A stretch of 64,000 bases of DNA from Nymphaea colorata (lineage: Eukaryota > Streptophyta > Magnoliopsida > Nymphaeales > Nymphaeaceae), in the NCBI RefSeq assembly GCF_008831285.2, contig NC_045139.1, forward strand, positions 24,036,412 to 24,100,411, written 5' to 3'. Under the pieces are notes generated by a model, which had not been told where the DNA came from, made no database searches, and saw only the letters and a list, made by a program, of their open reading frames with translations. Positions 45,801-56,700 of this stretch are shown piece by piece; the stretch's first letter is position 1; each line of letters opens with the position of its first letter. The position numbers were made by a program, and so were the translations under genes.

Positions 45801-47042
45801 GAAACATTCAGTCCAACAATAAAACCCACTACTATTAGGGTTTTACTTTCCTTAGCCATACAATATGGGTGGCCTCTTCGTCAACTTGATTTTGACAATA
45901 CTTTTCTTAATGGCTACCTTCATGAAGATGTTTATATGACTCAACCTGAAGGATTTGAAGATCAAGAACATCCTACTTATGTATACAAACTGGAAAAAGC
46001 TATCTATGGCCTCAAACAAGCACCACGAGCGTGGTATCATCGACTCAGTTGTCATCTTCAGAAGTTTGGTTTCTTCATCTCACAATCGGATGCGTCACTG
46101 TTTATCTACTCCAAAGTCAAAGATAACCTTTACATACTTGTTTACGTAGATGACAAAATTGTTACTGGCTCATCTCCGTCTCTTATTGATTGGGTTGTTC
46201 GACAACTCCAGGATACATTTTCAGTAAAAGATATGGGATTCTTATCGTACTTTCTCGGGATTGAAGTCAAAAGGACAACACACTCATTATATCTATGCCA
46301 ACATTCTTATATCACCAACATCATCAAACGTACCAATATGGCTAGGGCTAAGCCTACTGTTTCACCGATGAGTACTAGTAAAGACAAAGTGTCATCTCCG
46401 ACGTCATTTGATGATCATTCATTGTATCGAAGTGTGGTAGGGGCATTACAATGTGCAACCCTTACTAGACCTGATATAGCGTTTGCTGTTAATCGATCAT
46501 GTCAATTCATGCACTCTCCTACAATGAATCATTGGATCATGGTGAAGAGAATCCTGTGATACTTGAGTGGCACCAGTCACTATGCTTTGCACTTCAGAAC
46601 ATCGTCAACATTACAACTCTGCGCTTATGCAGATGCCGATTGGGCAGGAAGTCCAGAAGACCGAAAATCTACAGGTGGATTTGTTGTATTCCTAGGAGAA
46701 AATATCATATCTTGGGCTTCTAGAAAACAAAGAACTGTAGCCCGATCTAGCACTGAAGCGGAATACAAATCCCTGGCATGTGCAGCTGCTGAACTGCTTT
46801 GGTTAAAAGCTCTTCTCAAAGAATTAGGGATAAATTCCTCATCTTCACCTGTTCTTTGGTGTGACAACATTGGAGCATTATACCTTGCAGCTAATCCAGT
46901 CTTTCATGCTAGAACTAAACATGTGGAAGTGGATTTTCACTTTGTTCGAGATCATGTCAATCAAGGAAATATCCAAGTTAAATTCATACGATCCGCTGAG
47001 CAAGTGGCTGATGGAATGACGAAAGCTCTCAGCACTGGTTAA
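42892..47042 (+). pseudogene. copia-4 gag-pol, nearly intact
   Basis: Gag starts at ATG 42892 (MAATMPIQWNATAALISVKL). Stop TAA at 43036 replaces an expected CAA. A one-base loss near 43412 shifts gag into the pol frame. From 43428 a 1,043-codon frame carries the knuckle CQYCGRKGRSARTC (Arg replaces the His of CCHC), protease WYPDTGATNHI, integrase (WHRRLGHANTRI, CESCLIGKMH, MDVWGPAP, IQSDNGGEF, TPEQNGIVERKNRH), RT (KWVYKIKRNVDGT, GLKQAPRAWY, YVDDKIVTG) and RNase H up to MVKRIL. Then TGA (46557, for CGA) and the frame goes on with [29 protein letters not shown] and ARTKHVEVDFHFVRDHV to TAA at 47040 (for CAA). It resembles Ale/Retrofit-type copia by gag and RNase H, from memory. Confidence 0.9.
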
Positions 47043-47086
47043 TTCCAATCGTTTCGAGACAAGCTAAACGTGGTTGATCCAACGTT

Positions 47087-47335
47087 CAAGGAAAGAGGCA
47101 ATCAAGGATTACCGTGTGGAGAAATAAGGGAAGAAATGAAGATTGGCAATCAAGGAATTGCCGTGTGAAGATTTATCCCAGCGAAGGAAGATTCTCAAAT
47201 GTTGTAACTCCTTACCATATGTATAGCGGCCTCGTCACGTTGTATCTAGTTACCATATCTATACCAGCCGTGTAAACATTATAAATAGGATGAAAACTCT
47301 TACAAAAAAATAACAGTAAGAGAATTACTCACTTG
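47087..47335 (+). repeat. Partial 3' LTR of copia-4
   Basis: Matches 41697-41944 of the 5' LTR with few differences and contains the same TATA-like box. Both ends are missing. The left deletion joins the integrity-losing tail of pol (LNVVDPT) to LTR position ~36. Confidence 0.9.
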
Positions 47336-48003
47336 AAGGGCAGCTGATCTGCACCACGGGCAATGCAGCGATGAACCCAATGTTGGCACTCACATCTGAC
47401 GGGATCCTGTCCCAAACAACTTTTTCTGCTTTGCTGAAAAGAAATCAGAGTTGATTTTGGTTTTAAATTTTACATATCTTACGTTGCTTACCAGCTTACC
47501 TTACTGTTTGTCGATATTTCAATACAACTTTTATTGAGGTTGAGTTTGGTTCCTTCCTCATTTCGAAGGATGATGGTTGTAATCTCCTACCGGATCAATG
47601 ATGTGCAATGGGGTGAACTACCCCACTTACACATGTTCTCCTCGCATTTCTTCCTCCACGGACATCATCCTCACAGTGAACAACTTCAGTCGAGGTGGAG
47701 ACGGAGGTGGGCCATCGGAGTGCGATCAGTCCTACCAAGATAACACAGAGCAGGTGGTGGCTCTGTCAACCAGGTGATGTCTCCGACCGCCGCCAGTGTT
47801 TTCAAACGATTTGCATCACCATCGCTGATGGGAAGAGCACAACGGCAAAGGTGGTGAGCGTGTGCGATTCGAGGAATGGTTGTGACGCAGAGCATGCTGG
47901 GCAGCAACCATGTAGGAATAACATCGTCGATGGATAGTCTGGAACGCGCTTGGGCTCAGTACAGACGTTGGAGAGGTGCACGTTACTTGGTCCATGTCCT
48001 AAG

Positions 48004-48885
48004 TAACTTGCCGCCTAATAGGACGCATACTTGCATATTTTTGGCGTGTGGCATGTATTGAACTGTTACAATAAGCGGCTTCTTATCTGTTTAGTGGATC
48101 ATCGTTCCAACTTTTACTAGGAAATCAAATATGGCTTTGTGGAATTTGCTTCAATATGCCAGGTGAAAGTAATTCACATGAAAGTAAATTGGCTTCCATA
48201 ATAAAGTTCTAGAGTACTATATAGAACAAGATCGTATAATTTCAGGTCCTTAGAAATAAAGTTCTAGTGTACCATATGGAACATGATCATCCAATCAGAA
48301 GCAAGATTAGAGTTTTCAAAAATGGCATACCAAAATCTCAACTCCTCTACTATATGGCAAGAAGGAAGATATTCTTTGAGCAATTGACTATGTGTTGCTT
48401 CGCTTTTTGTGGAACTATGCCTATTCCGGCAATGTATTGTGGGATATAATATATAGTAGCTAAAATTAAGCTGTAAACATCGAAGCCAAGTGTCCTTTCC
48501 AAGAGTTTGAATTACCTTTCTAGGCAGATAAGGGATTTTATTTAACAAAATTAATTCAGTTGTTCCTCTCTCCCTCCCTTTTCAAGGCCATTTTTGGATT
48601 ATTAAAAAATATCTTACCTTTTATATTTGAAACTTAATTTCCACCATCAAAGTCTTTGAAATTGACAACACTAGACTTGATTGAAATAATCTAGTTGTAG
48701 ACTTCAAGGAGGTCAAATGGTAGAAATTTAGCTGCCGTCAACATAGAAGTCGCGTCTTTTGAAGAATCTGAATTACATCTTAAAGAAGACCAGAGGATTT
48801 ATTTAACAAAATTAATTCGCTTCTCTCTCTCTTTGTCTCTTTCTCTGCTTCCTCTTAAGCGGGCACATTGCATTATTGAAAAAAC

Positions 48886-48926
<41 letters not shown>

Positions 48927-50560
48927 GTTTGTAACTTAATCTCTAGTGTCTAATATCGTTGAAATCAACAGCCCAAATGACTCCTGTAAAAGTATGCTCG
49001 CAGCGGCCGGCCTGGTGGGATGCCCAGGTATCCATTTTGTTGACTGGCCTAGGGACCAAGTCAATTTGGTTGACTTGACTGGGTTTTCAAACACTAGGTT
49101 AGAGAAAGGGAGGGGGAGATACGTGTTGCTTGTCAAAGGGAATGGAGTCTACAACGATCTCCTTCTCCTCTCTTGGCGATCTACCAGCCTCAATGCAAGT
49201 TACTGGGCACACTAAGAAGAGGGAGGAGAGGGGGAGAAATAAAACATGAAAGAATCCCTCCGCCTAGAGTTGACATTTAAATGCACATAAATTTCATACC
49301 CCAGCATGTCCCCACTACTCTATAATCTGCAGACATGGGCGTGTTTTCATCCCCACCCGTCGAATGAGGAGTCGCGCGCGAATCAGCAAAATTGGAGCTT
49401 TGTTTAAATATATATTTTAGGAGAGAGGGAGCTACCCATCGATACGAGGATCAACTGTTCCTGCCACCATTAACATGAGTGATCGATCCAAGGTCTAGAT
49501 TTCTCAAGCCTGACAAGTTACTTTTTGCACATGTTTGTGCAAGGAATGGATTTTGGACTTTTAAAGTTCATTTTGAACAAAGATTTGGATCTTGTTTAGA
49601 ATTTTTTTTGTATTTCAGGAACTTTAAAGATCTAGAAATTGTCCTTGGAATAGGATTGTCGAATTAATCCCAGATTTTGGTAGTTGAACTCTAACAATTT
49701 TGATTTGATCCCAAAAATTGGAACTTTGAATTGGGAAACTGACAGTTTGAAATTTGGATTTTAACTAGAATTGAGGAATGCGTAATTAAAGTCTAGCTAG
49801 GCTTTTTTATAATGTAATTTTAGAGTTGATTGGGTGCTAAAGATTAGAGACTGGATTTGAGAATTTGGGTTACGAATTGACTTGACCTTAGGAAGTTTGA
49901 AAATAACTTTGGTTTGGATTTTTGAGACTTGAACATGGTTTTGAAGATAATTGGCATTTTGAGAGTTTTGGAGAAGCTTGATTCTATTTGGTTGGTTTTC
50001 CTTCTAAAATGGGAATTGGAAGTTGGGAATCCAAGTTTAGTTCTTAGTTTTTGAATTCTGATTTTGGGACCGACTGAGGTTGGGAACTTTGTAAAATTTG
50101 CTTGGTTACCGATAGAAATAGACTTGGGAGATTTGACCTGATCAACTTTGACTCAGATTTTGGTTATGATTTGGTAATTTTGGAAATCTAGAAATATTCT
50201 TGGTATTGGAGCCAGCATTTTGATTTACCTTCAAGGTTGAGTTTAAAGAATTTTGGACGTTCGTTAGGCTCTAAGATTTTTAAGAAGAGGCGATTTTGGA
50301 GTCCTGAAATTTTTAAGACTTTGGTCGTGGTCATGAAAATTTGCTTGATTTAAGTACATTTTGGACTAAAAATTGATTTCAAGATGAATTTGATTTTGAG
50401 AGAAATCCAATCATGGAATCCAATTGCAATCGATTTTGAAAATTTTAGTTTTGCAGCCATTTTATGTTTTCACGTCAAAATAAGTGAGGTGCGCAAGTTT
50501 TTGTGCAATATGACTTAGTCATGGCAGAGACTCTAACTTAAGTCCCATAGATCTTGGAGA
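48004..50560. repeat. Block C post-K module
   Basis: Collinear with 61710-64000 (TTTAGTGGATCATCGTT, TGGAACATGATCATCCAATC, GAGGAGTCGCGCGCGAATCA, GGCATTTTGAGAGTTTTGGA). Contains a 37-base T run (48888-48924) that is short in D. No coding motif. The 62-codon ORF at 49479 has a relative in D at 63056, but T/G-rich composition explains it. Confidence 0.85.
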
Positions 50561-50792
50561 GAGTGAGAGAGAACATGTATGCATTATTTTCCAAAATTTT
50601 AACAGGAACCAAGACATTAATTTTTCAAATTTTTTGTATCGGTTAAACTAAAGCTTTTAAAATTTATATATAACTAATTAATTTTTTTTTAAATCTGAGG
50701 AGGACCATGGCCCCCCGCCCCCGCCCCCCTTCTTGCACACGGCAACCTCTTATCAGAAATTTCCTTCATACTTGCTTAAAAGAGAGAAGAAG
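50561..50792. other. Junction segment between post-K (C) and R (D)
   Basis: AT-rich, then GGACCATGGCCCCCCGCCCC, a likely end of a worn hAT-type element. Next comes about 55 bases (50734-50790, CACGGCAACCTCTTATCAGA) homologous to the region upstream of K2 and K4 (about 37310 and 60820). The tandem duplication joint apparently runs through a K-upstream fragment. Confidence 0.5.
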
Positions 50793-51605
50793 TTTTGTAT
50801 TGCCCAAATATTGAATGACCACACGCATAAATTCCAATAGTATTTGAGAATTCTATGTTCAAAGAAATGGTTTGACATGATATGCACTTAAAAAGGGGAA
50901 GCTGCAAATGCTACGGACTTACCCCTTGGTCTACATTCCAGTGAATCTGGTATTAACATCAATAATAGTTAAATGGAACCTACTGTTATTGCTGAAAATA
51001 CTTTGTCCCGCCACTCATAAGTGTGGTTAAAATGCAATGGCTGTCCCGGCAGACAAACGGACAACATTTGATTAAGGGTGAGCACCAGGCCGGGTAAGTA
51101 GAAGATGAGCCTACTTTTTATTTGGGCATTGGGCTGGCCTGAAAAGTTATCTAGGTCTTGCTGGGTTGGCTCGAGTCAGCCTGATAAGTGTGTGTGTGTA
51201 ATCAAGCGAGGCTGGGCTCAACCCTGGCTACAGCGGGAACCGATTCAGATAACCAGCCTTAGATTGAGTAAAGCTGGAAAAATGAAAGAAAAATTAGAAA
51301 AGAGAGTGAGTATGGTTATATCTTGGATCTCGTAAAAAAAAAAAAAAATTTTCACTGTATCTTTCTAAAAATCTTTTTACAATGTGCCAAAGTATAAAGA
51401 AGCCCCTGAAAATATATTGATACCCTCCTTTGATGTTTTTTTTTTTTTCCTTAGCTCCCGTAATGGTTTGGAAAGAACGTTCTGAAACAATAGAGAACAA
51501 ATCAATTCCTCCTCTTAAGAAACTTGTACCACCGAACAGATCCTCCCCAAACAAGGTCAGGTTTCCCTGTTGGTTGGCGTCGTCATAAACCATGTGAATT
51601 TGTTA

Positions 51606-51788
51606 CTCAGCCGTATTTGTAGAGTCAGCCGTCTGCAGCTATCTGCCGTCTGCAGTCGGGCCGTCTTCTCCGGGACGCCTTTCGACGTCCCTCCGAGTAC
51701 TCCGCCGTCAAGTCAGCTATTCGCTTTCTAGATGATCCCTCTAGAGGAGGGGTATTATAAAAACCCTTCTAGTTACTTCGTTCCCTAC
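51606..51788. mobile_element. 183-bp insert present only in D
   Basis: In block B, TGAATTTGTTA runs directly into ATTTCTCTTTC (about 29690). In D the two are separated by 183 bases that are GC-richer than the surroundings, with repeated CAGCCGT and CTGCAG motifs and a TATA-like box GTATTATAAAAACC near the right end. This looks like a small LTR (TRIM or solo LTR), but no target duplication or TG/CA ends can be fixed. Confidence 0.5.
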
Positions 51789-52524
51789 TTTCTCTTTCAA
51801 AATATTCACCGTGTCGGCTTTTTGTACATTAATTTCGACCACATTCATAAAATATTCCCTTGTTCTCTATTCCTATAACTTATTTATCGCCACAATGCAA
51901 GGCTTCCATCAAAATTTTTTCAAAATGAAAGCGCCTGCATGAAAGCCTGAAATTGAGGCAATCTCCTTTATTCTCTTGTTATGGTTCAGCAACTTAAAAT
52001 CAGATCCTGCCTGAATCTGCACTGTCAAGAACTAAAGAACTCATTACGTGTTGTGCATGTGTTACGTCCTTTTCATTTTATGCCCAGTTCGTTTTTATAG
52101 CATTTTATTGGAAGCAGAAACCTCACAAGATTTTTATATTTGGATTCGGCTGCAGAGCTGTTGTCTCAACTCTGCAGTTCCGTAGTCTGAACTTTCCTTA
52201 ATATTGTCCTTGTAAGGTTTGGTGCGAGGGCACATCTTTTGATATTTTTTTATTAATTTTTTTGATATGCTTTTTTTATACATTATTCTTAGTTGCTAAA
52301 TTGAATTCAGATTAAGTTTTACAGTGGGCAACATTTGCAGTTGGATGTAGAATAGACATTAAAAACTATTGCTGTCTGTTCCAAGTTACAAAATGAATTG
52401 TTACCAGGACTTCATTGACCATTCTAAGCATATTATAATAAATTTTTTCTAATTTTTATGCATATTGAGTGTTTGTTGACTCAGTACTTGGTTTCTGATA
52501 GGGTGTCATCGGAGATGTAATTTT

Positions 52525-52731
52525 ATGAACTGCATTGGCTGTTCCATCAATTTCTGTGCATATTCGTCCTTCTGTGTGGAACCAATACCAATTCAATGTT
52601 CATCAATTGTGGTACTTGTTCCTAATCAGTTCTTAAATGCAATAGGACCAATTCAAAATGAATCACTTCTTAGAAGAACATATACAATGGAAGCAAGGGC
52701 TGATGCCCCTCGCCGGCAGGATGGCTGCTTG
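52525..52731 (+). other. Conserved ORF of unknown nature (R copy D)
   Basis: Counterpart of 30419: MNCIGCSINFCAYSSFCVEP, then IPIQCSSIVVLVPNQFLNAI. The 15-base insertion adds IQNES after GP. The frame is open in both copies. Function unknown. Confidence 0.35.
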
Positions 52732-52869
52732 TTTTTTTCTGTTTTTTCTTTTTCTTTTTTTTTTTTTTTTCAGTTACATTTTAAATAAAATTATTATGTT
52801 CAGTTTTTTTTTTTAAGTGGTCCTTTGAGAATCACATATGAAAGTTGAGGGACTCTTTGATGAATCTCA

Positions 52870-52953
52870 AAGGTTGCGGGGTTATTTGATGCAATCACCA
52901 ACGAAACGTCAGAGGAAGAACGGAATGATGATGAAATTTACTGCGTCGTGAAT
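52870..52953 (+). other. Exon-like stretch with perfect 5' splice site
   Basis: 28 codons, KVAGLFDAITNETSEEERND then DEIYCVVN, ending exactly at AAT/GTAAGT, the plant consensus donor. In block B a deletion of about 40 bases destroys the frame and the donor reads GTAGGT (30776-30781). The acidic protein-like composition is unusual for this region, but I do not recognise the family. Confidence 0.3.
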
Positions 52954-53244
52954 GTAAGTAAGTTCTAATGACGTAAACTGAACCTCAGTGGAGAGAATAT
53001 TCAGCTACATGATCCTTTATTTTTCTTTTTTGTCAAGACTGCACATTAAGCTGCATATTAAACCTGCTATAACACCGAGAAGGTTACGTGTAATGAGGGC
53101 ATAAGTGGAATTTCTATTGATGACATGCCGTACAGGGGGGTTCATCAGGAGAACGCTCCCTTCACGCCTCCCAAACTAAAGCCAACTAAATAATGAAACT
53201 GAAATTAAAACCTGATAAAATATATGAAGGTTTGTCACAAGCTA

Positions 53245-53277
<33 letters not shown>
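53245..53277. repeat. (AT)n microsatellite
   Basis: About 16 AT units. Confidence 0.95.
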
Positions 53278-53280
<3 letters not shown>

Positions 53281-53485
53281 CTAAACCGATTGAACTCACT
53301 CACATTAATCTCTATCTTGCTCTTTACTTCTCTCCATTCCCTTCTTTTCTAATGGCAGAGCAGCCCTCACCTTGCTATGGCTGGTGGGCGGGAAGAGAAC
53401 CGGGGGTGCTCTCCCAATGCACTCTACCCAATTTCAAATGAAGAGTTCCTCCACTATGGGAGAGCCTTGGAGATCTCCTTCCCTC

Positions 53486-53667
53486 TAGGGGTGGATGTTG
53501 AATTTTTTCACGAGAGAGGTAGAATTAAAGTTTCTAAAGTTTGACAGAGGCCGAAATTCCATATTTCAAAGTTTTTATATAAGACAAGTAAAATTTACAT
53601 GTAAATTTTTACTTTTTTTTTGAGGTAAAGCTAGGGTTCATGTGGGCACCCCTTGGCTCCGCACCTG
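53486..53667. mobile_element. hAT-type MITE in module R (copy D)
   Basis: Same insertion as 31224-31413, 182 bp. Ends TAGGGGTGGATG and CCTTGGCTCCGCACCTG. Target duplications CTTCCCTC (53478-53485) and CTTCTCTC (53668-53675). Confidence 0.75.
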
Positions 53668-53779
53668 CTTCTCTCCAACAGGGCTGCCACTGGCGGTGGG
53701 TGGTGGAGTTTGATGTAAAAAAAATCAATCAAGGCATCTATGTGAAAGTAAATGAATGGCCTTGGTTTGAATAACAGTT

Positions 53780-53783
<4 letters not shown>

Positions 53784-53838
<55 letters not shown>
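53784..53838. repeat. (AT)n microsatellite
   Basis: About 27 AT units. The B copy has a shorter CA/TA tract at about 31547-31570. Confidence 0.95.
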
Positions 53839-53840
<2 letters not shown>

Positions 53841-54112
53841 CAGGTTAGGAAAAAAATTTCACAAGTTCAACTAGATCTGCAATCTTAACCATCCATCTTA
53901 ATGATAGACAATAGAAAGTATGATGATCAAGTAATTGCAGTTGCAATAGAAAATGACTTGAGAGAAGGTCAGATTCATTTTGCTAAATGCTGAACAATTG
54001 TAATCACATTCTTAATCAAACTGTGTTAGATGCGTCTGTAAGTGGAAAAAGTTTCCATAAAGCAACTTTAAACCTTTCTCAACATTTTAAAGCCAATTAA
54101 AACATTTGGTAA

Positions 54113-56700
54113 GGTAAAAGAAAAGAGATCGAGGAGCATGATTATTTTATTTAATTTCTTACAATTTACAATGCCGAGACCACAATTTGCACTAATAAAC
54201 ATATGAAAAGAAGAATCATGTGTGTTGCCTTCTATGCTTTAATTAATTTTCAAAACCATCTATGCTACTTTTCTATTCCTGAATCAAGGGTCAGACTGAG
54301 TTTTAAGTTAAATTTGACAATTTCCTCCAGGCAATTAACGAATGTGCATATGATATAATCAAGCAAGCTCTAATACAAAAGCTGAAGATAATTTCAAAAA
54401 ACAGAGTCATTCTTTTTGTCATTTTGCAAGCAAAAAGCAGCAGAAATTATGGGCAGGGCTCGGAGGTGGCTACTTTCTTTTATAAACTTTAGTAGTGTCA
54501 ATTTTCTTTGCTACAAAAGAAAAGCACTAATGTGCAAGTTGAAGCATATGACAAGAACCATCATAAGGCACTGAAAACAGCCCTCAATCTAATTGTGGTG
54601 ACCTTCGCTCAGGTGGTGAGATTTCCTACCATTTGCAGATTATCACATGCATGCTGGCCAAACAATAAGAACAATATGTTGCTTCTTGAAATGAAGATAG
54701 CAACTTGATTCTTTCCCAACCATGTGAATTAAAGCTGAAGGAATCTGACAATTACTCACCTTGAGACCACCCATATCTTAGGGGCACCATTATATATGAA
54801 TGAACAAAAAACTGAAAGTATCAATATGAAAATAACTGTTTTTTTTTGGGCTAGTGTGAGCAACTGCCCACAACAGCTTGTATGTGGCTCGACCACAGCT
54901 CTCTAGCCTCCTATGGCCAACATATAAGAAGTCCTCCTGATGGGAGGTGTGTGTTGGCCATGGCTGACTCACAATTCTTCTTCCTTCTTTTTTTATTTGG
55001 GGTCCAATCACAGTCAGATACATTAATAGTTCCTTCCCATGGAAATTTTGGGTGGTATTGAAGGGTGGCATCTATGTGTTTCAATTTCAGTGTTTGAGAT
55101 TTGATTTTTTTTTTGTTCGGTTGCAACTTGGGATCCATGTGATTGTGTTATATTTTTGTGGTTTGCATACATTTTTGTCAGAATTTGGAGTGTAATATCT
55201 GAGATTTTCATTTCAATGGCATTTGTTTCTGCGATTTTACGCAGAAAATTGTGTGTTCAATGTATGCCCGATTGATATCCAACATGGGAGGCCTTTGGAT
55301 TTTTTTCCTCGAGAGTAGTTGTTAACCTTTTGCACATACAAGAATCTTGCACATTTTATGAGTTTCTTTTCAATGGTAACTCTTGCAGTTAAAAGTAATT
55401 TCATAAGGTAAAAGAAATTAGATTGAGAAGCCTGCTTATGTTAATTAATTTCTTACAATTTACAGTGCCAAGACCACAATTTGTACAGATAAACATATGA
55501 AAAGAAGAATCATGTGTATAGACTTCTATGCTTTTCTAGTCCTGAATCAAGGGTCAGACTGCGTTTTAAGTTAAATTTAACAATTTCCTCCAGACAATGC
55601 AGGCATGTGCATATAATAGGATCATGCACGCTATAATACAAAAGCTGAGGATAATTTGAAAAAACGGAATCATTCTTTTCACCATTTTGCAAGCAAAAAG
55701 CAGCAAAGAAATTATGGACAGCGCTGGGAGGTGGCTATTTATTGTTATAAACTTTAGTAGCATCAATTTTCTTTGCTGCAAAAGGAAAGCACTGATTTTC
55801 AAGTTGAAGCAAATCAGAGGAACCATCATAAGGCACTGAAAGCAGCCTTCGATCTAATTGTGGTGACCTTCGTTCAGGTCGTGAGATTTCCTACCATTTG
55901 CCAAAAAATTATCACATGCATGCTGGCCAAACAATAACAATAAGTTGTTTCTTGAATTGAAGATAGTAACTTGATTCTTTCCCAACCACGTGAATTAATG
56001 CTGAAGGAATCTGACAAATTTCCCACCTTGAGACCACCCATATCTTAGGGGCACCATTATATATGAATGAACAAAAAACTGAAAGTATCAATATGAAAAT
56101 CACGGTTTTTTTTGGGGGCTAGTGTGAGAAACTGCCGTAGCAGCTTATATGTGGCTAGGCCACTGCTCCGTAGCCTGATATGGCCGACATATAAAAAGTC
56201 CTCCTGATGGAAGGTGTGTGTTGGCCATGGCTGACTCACAAAGTGGCTGCTCCATCAGCACCTTCTTTCTTTTTTTTCTTTTCTTTTCTTTTTTTTCTTT
56301 TTTTTTAATTTTCGGACCAAGCACGGTCAGATACATCAATAGTTCCTTGCCTTGCCGCGGAAATTTTGGGTGGTATTGAAGGGTGGCTTCTGTGTGTTTC
56401 CATTTCAGTGTTTGAGTTTTGAATTTCTTTTTTCCGCTTGCAGCTTGGGATCCGTGTGATTTTGGTATATTTTTGTGGTTTGCATACATTTTTGTCTGAA
56501 TTTGGAGTGTAATCTCTGAGATTTTCATTGGAATGGCAATTGTTTCTGTGATCTTACGTAGGAAATTGTAGATTCAATGTATGCCCGATTGATTTTTGAC
56601 AATGTTATTGGCGCTTGATGTATCATGGATTTTGGGTTGAGTGTGGTTATTGGAGTTCCTTTCACTGCAAGGTAGTCTGAGAAAACCTGTGGTTTGTTTG
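54113..56700. repeat. 1.3-kb tandem duplication within block D
   Basis: 54113-55404 and 55405-56700 are paralogous. ACCATTATATATGAATGAAC occurs at about 54786 and 56053, and GTTTGCATACATTTTTGTC at 55161 and 56478. Each unit starts near AAGGTAAAAGAAA and ends in the start of the S module. Block B has a single version. Confidence 0.85.

Larger units (their letters stand above)
41662..47335 (+). mobile_element. copia-4, nearly complete copia element inside K3
   Basis: About 5.67 kb. The 5' LTR is 41662-41970, the PBS 41973-41985, with a long leader, gag-pol and a partial 3' LTR (47087-47335). The 3' LTR lacks its first ~35 bases together with the purine tract, and its last ~26 bases. The right edge runs directly into kiwellin coding sequence (ACTTGAAGGGCAGC), with TG shared by both. 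No target duplication remains. Over the shared ~248 bases the LTRs differ at about 6 positions plus one indel. Confidence 0.95.
41557..48003 (+). pseudogene. K3, kiwellin split by copia-4
   Basis: The 5' part, 41557-41661, has an intact start and signal peptide (MAAAASFLFPALLSLLLILS) up to CNGPRSC. The 3' part resumes at about 47334 with EGQLIC. It is interrupted at 47399-47561 by about 160 bases that replace 18 bases of K4, and continues with the [15 protein letters not shown] region, [14 protein letters not shown], the EQVVALST segment and CRNNIVDG. It ends near 48003 after a 7-base loss (GATGGATAGTCTGG at about 47930) that shifts the frame. Between the halves lies copia-4. About 14 bases of coding sequence at the insertion point (N-Y-D-D-C region in K4) are gone. 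It also lacks the promoter present in K2 and K4. Non-functional. Confidence 0.9.
50793..54112. repeat. Duplication module R, copy in block D
   Basis: Collinear with 28927-31867, offset about 21.9 kb. Differences include a 183-bp insert (51606-51788), a retained exon-like stretch (52870-52953) and different microsatellites. Confidence 0.85.

Noticed and set aside
47399-47561. Spliceable intron in K3
   Set aside because: The ends lack a GT...AG pair at positions that would restore the frame, and K4 and K2 have no intron there; it replaces 18 coding bases.
49479-49667. 62-codon ORF also found at 63056
   Set aside because: Post-K duplication; T/G-rich, no motif, small indels near its end.
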